From positions 1 through 7,283 of the forward strand of contig JANYAL010000022.1 of the NCBI GenBank assembly GCA_025361325.1: a stretch of 7,283 bases of DNA, in the 5' to 3' direction. Position 1 is the stretch's first letter. Every line of letters begins with the position of its first letter. The stretch comes from Bacteroidota bacterium. Its GTDB lineage: Bacteria; Bacteroidota; Bacteroidia; Chitinophagales; Chitinophagaceae. The notes below the pieces were generated by a model. That model had not been told where the DNA came from. It was given only the letters and a program-made list of their open reading frames with translations, and did not search any database. Below are positions 6,054 through 7,283 of this stretch, in pieces. The translations under genes and the position numbers were made by a program.

Positions 6054-6085
6054 AAAAAAAGGGGATAGCCCCTAACGCTACCCCC
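6054..6085 (-). terminator. Rho-independent terminator of the protease gene
   Basis: On the minus strand, GGGGTAGC (6084-6077) pairs with GCTATCCCC (6069-6061), apart from one bulged base, around a 7-nt loop, and is followed at once by seven T (6060-6054). It starts about 20 nt after the protease stop codon. The GC-rich stem and U-tract are textbook for this strand. The opposite strand lacks a T-tract, so it is not bidirectional. Confidence 0.85.
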
Positions 6086-6106
6086 TAACTTTCACATGAA
6101 TCTACC

Positions 6107-7283
6107 TTACTGTCTTATAATTCTTTCTGTTTGTTGATCATTATTGCTTAGTAAACGGATGATATACATGCCATCCGGCTGATTACCGATATTTATCCTG
6201 TTAATGCCTTTCAAACCGCTACCATTGTTGATGAACCTTCCATTCATGTCACTTAACTGGTACTGGTAATTCTGCGAAGCATTCACCAGTATCTCATCCC
6301 GCACCAGGGTGGATACAAAGAACGGTTTACCGCTTTTCGCATCTGCGCGCAAAACCAGGATATTGGAATACATGGTCTGGTCGAGCACCGAAGTCACTCT
6401 CAACCGGTAGTACAAGGTTCCTGATTGGTACGGATCATAGGAGAACGCAGTGGCCAGGGGTGGTACTGAGGTCAGCTCCCTGAAATTGGACCCGTCCGAT
6501 GAGGTTTCCAGTACAAGGGTCTTAATAGGTTCATCGGCTAGTATGTTCCAGCGAAGGTTGTGTTTATTCTTATCTACGGTGCCGCTGAGGTTCACTGCAT
6601 GGATGGGCAGGGTACTGCTGGTGCCGCTGATCGTGTATTCTCCAAGGCTGCCGTAACTACTGATGTTCGCATTCCCGCCACCTTCAATAAGCAGGTAATA
6701 GGTACCGGCCAGTAAAGTGGTGTCTACTGTAAGGTCAAGTGTAGTGGGCGGATTATAGGTCCTGATCAATGTACCTGAAGAATTGTATAAAGAAAGCTGA
6801 ATATCAAGGTCGGCTCCTATCCAGTTGGAGGATACATTAAAAGGCACTGCCGCCAGGTGAACCGTTGAATTGCGGGCAAGTACGAAACGGAATGCATCCT
6901 TATCGGTGTTGGTTTCAATTATCCCTGTTACGGAAAAGCTATTGGCGGGTAATGTATAAGTGCCTGAATTCATGGCCTCTCCATAGTCATCGGTGCGGTA
7001 ACCAAAACCGTTCTGTGTGCTGATAATAGAGAGGTTATCCTGGTTATTGTTGCAACCCAGGGGGGTAGGGCCGTTATTCCAGTTACTGAAATTCCTGTAA
7101 TAGCTGTTTCCCATGATGGGTGACCAGCCGATCTCACCTGCACCCTGCCCGGTACTGTAGGTCTCTACCGGTGTGGTGCAATCGCTTCCGTACTTCGACT
7201 GGTGTGACAGTCCTACGGTATGTCCGCTCTCATGCGAGCAACACTCTCCTACCATTTTTGGGCTGTTGGGGCCAAGCGTATTG
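6107..7283 (-). CDS. Secreted metzincin metalloprotease with T9SS tail, N-terminus missing
   Basis: The frame is open to the right edge; the visible 391 residues are the C-terminal part of a larger secreted zinc protease. Numbering from the edge, HESGHTVGLSH (17-27) is the metzincin zinc site HExxHxxGxxH, and SPIMGN (54-59) supplies the Met-turn. Cysteines at 14, 15, 35 and 77 could form disulfides. Residues about 115-222 resemble a bacterial pre-peptidase C-terminal (PPC) beta domain: DKDAFRF (128-134), DLDIQLSLYNSSG (158-170), LLAGTYYLLIEG (190-201). Residues about 228-312 look like a fibronectin III-like domain. The last 75 or so residues form a T9SS type A sorting domain, with INIGNQPDGMYIIRL (363-377) and a final TERIIRQ. 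The protein is therefore probably exported by T9SS, then released or anchored at the cell surface. The ATG at 7255 lies just before the active site and cannot be the true start. The nearest peptidase class is reprolysin-like M12B or a related metzincin; substrate unknown. The gene is followed by its own terminator. Confidence 0.87.
   Translation of the reverse strand, partial: NTLGPNSPKMVGECCSHESGHTVGLSHQSKYGSDCTTPVETYSTGQGAGEIGWSPIMGNSYYRNFSNWNNGPTPLGCNNNQDNLSIISTQNGFGYRTDDYGEAMNSGTYTLPANSFSVTGIIETNTDKDAFRFVLARNSTVHLAAVPFNVSSNWIGADLDIQLSLYNSSGTLIRTYNPPTTLDLTVDTTLLAGTYYLLIEGGGNANISSYGSLGEYTISGTSSTLPIHAVNLSGTVDKNKHNLRWNILADEPIKTLVLETSSDGSNFRELTSVPPLATAFSYDPYQSGTLYYRLRVTSVLDQTMYSNILVLRADAKSGKPFFVSTLVRDEILVNASQNYQYQLSDMNGRFINNGSGLKGINRINIGNQPDGMYIIRLLSNNDQQTERIIRQ

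Noticed and set aside
7253..7255. ATG at 7255 as the start of the protease
   Set aside because: It lies a few residues before the zinc-binding helix; the frame stays open to the window edge, so it is an internal Met.

Overview
The window looks like an ordinary chromosomal stretch from a member of the Bacteroidota, most likely a Chitinophagaceae-like or related environmental genus. Four signs point there: a PorT protein of the type IX secretion system (T9SS), a secreted protease ending in a T9SS sorting domain, a Bacteroidota-type dihydroorotase, and promoter boxes matching TAnnTTTG, the -7 consensus of this phylum. Shine-Dalgarno sequences are almost absent. The genus is inference only. I see no tRNA, rRNA, CRISPR array, insertion sequence or phage gene.

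Layout from left to right. Positions 1-1308 (minus) hold pyrC, dihydroorotase, lacking only its last few codons at the window edge. A 34-bp divergent gap separates it from a Wzi/RemB-like outer-membrane protein at 1343-3061 (plus). A convergent gap at 3062-3139 contains a degenerate palindromic element. Next comes a two-gene minus-strand operon, ubiE (4587-3844) followed by overlapping porT (3871-3140). A 255-bp divergent intergenic region then leads to engB (4843-5484, plus). engB converges with a YkuK-family RNase H-like gene (5971-5498, minus) only 13 bp away. After a 135-bp gap with a clear minus-strand terminator, a secreted metzincin protease (minus) runs off the right edge.

The genes are mainly housekeeping (pyrimidine synthesis, menaquinone synthesis, ribosome assembly) mixed with cell-envelope and secretion functions. 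PorT is a T9SS component and the protease carries a T9SS export signal, so part of the machinery and one probable client lie 2.2 kb apart. The Wzi/RemB-like protein is also an envelope protein.

I found no clearly new multigene system. The best leads are non-coding. The divergent ubiE and engB genes both carry the same 11-nt box, TATCTTTGCAC, a few bases before ATG, which implies leaderless or nearly leaderless transcripts. In engB that box grows out of a tandem heptamer repeat. A degenerate palindromic repeat lies between two convergent genes. Among the proteins, the dihydroorotase has Gln in place of the first metal-binding His, and EngB carries an insertion before its G3 motif.
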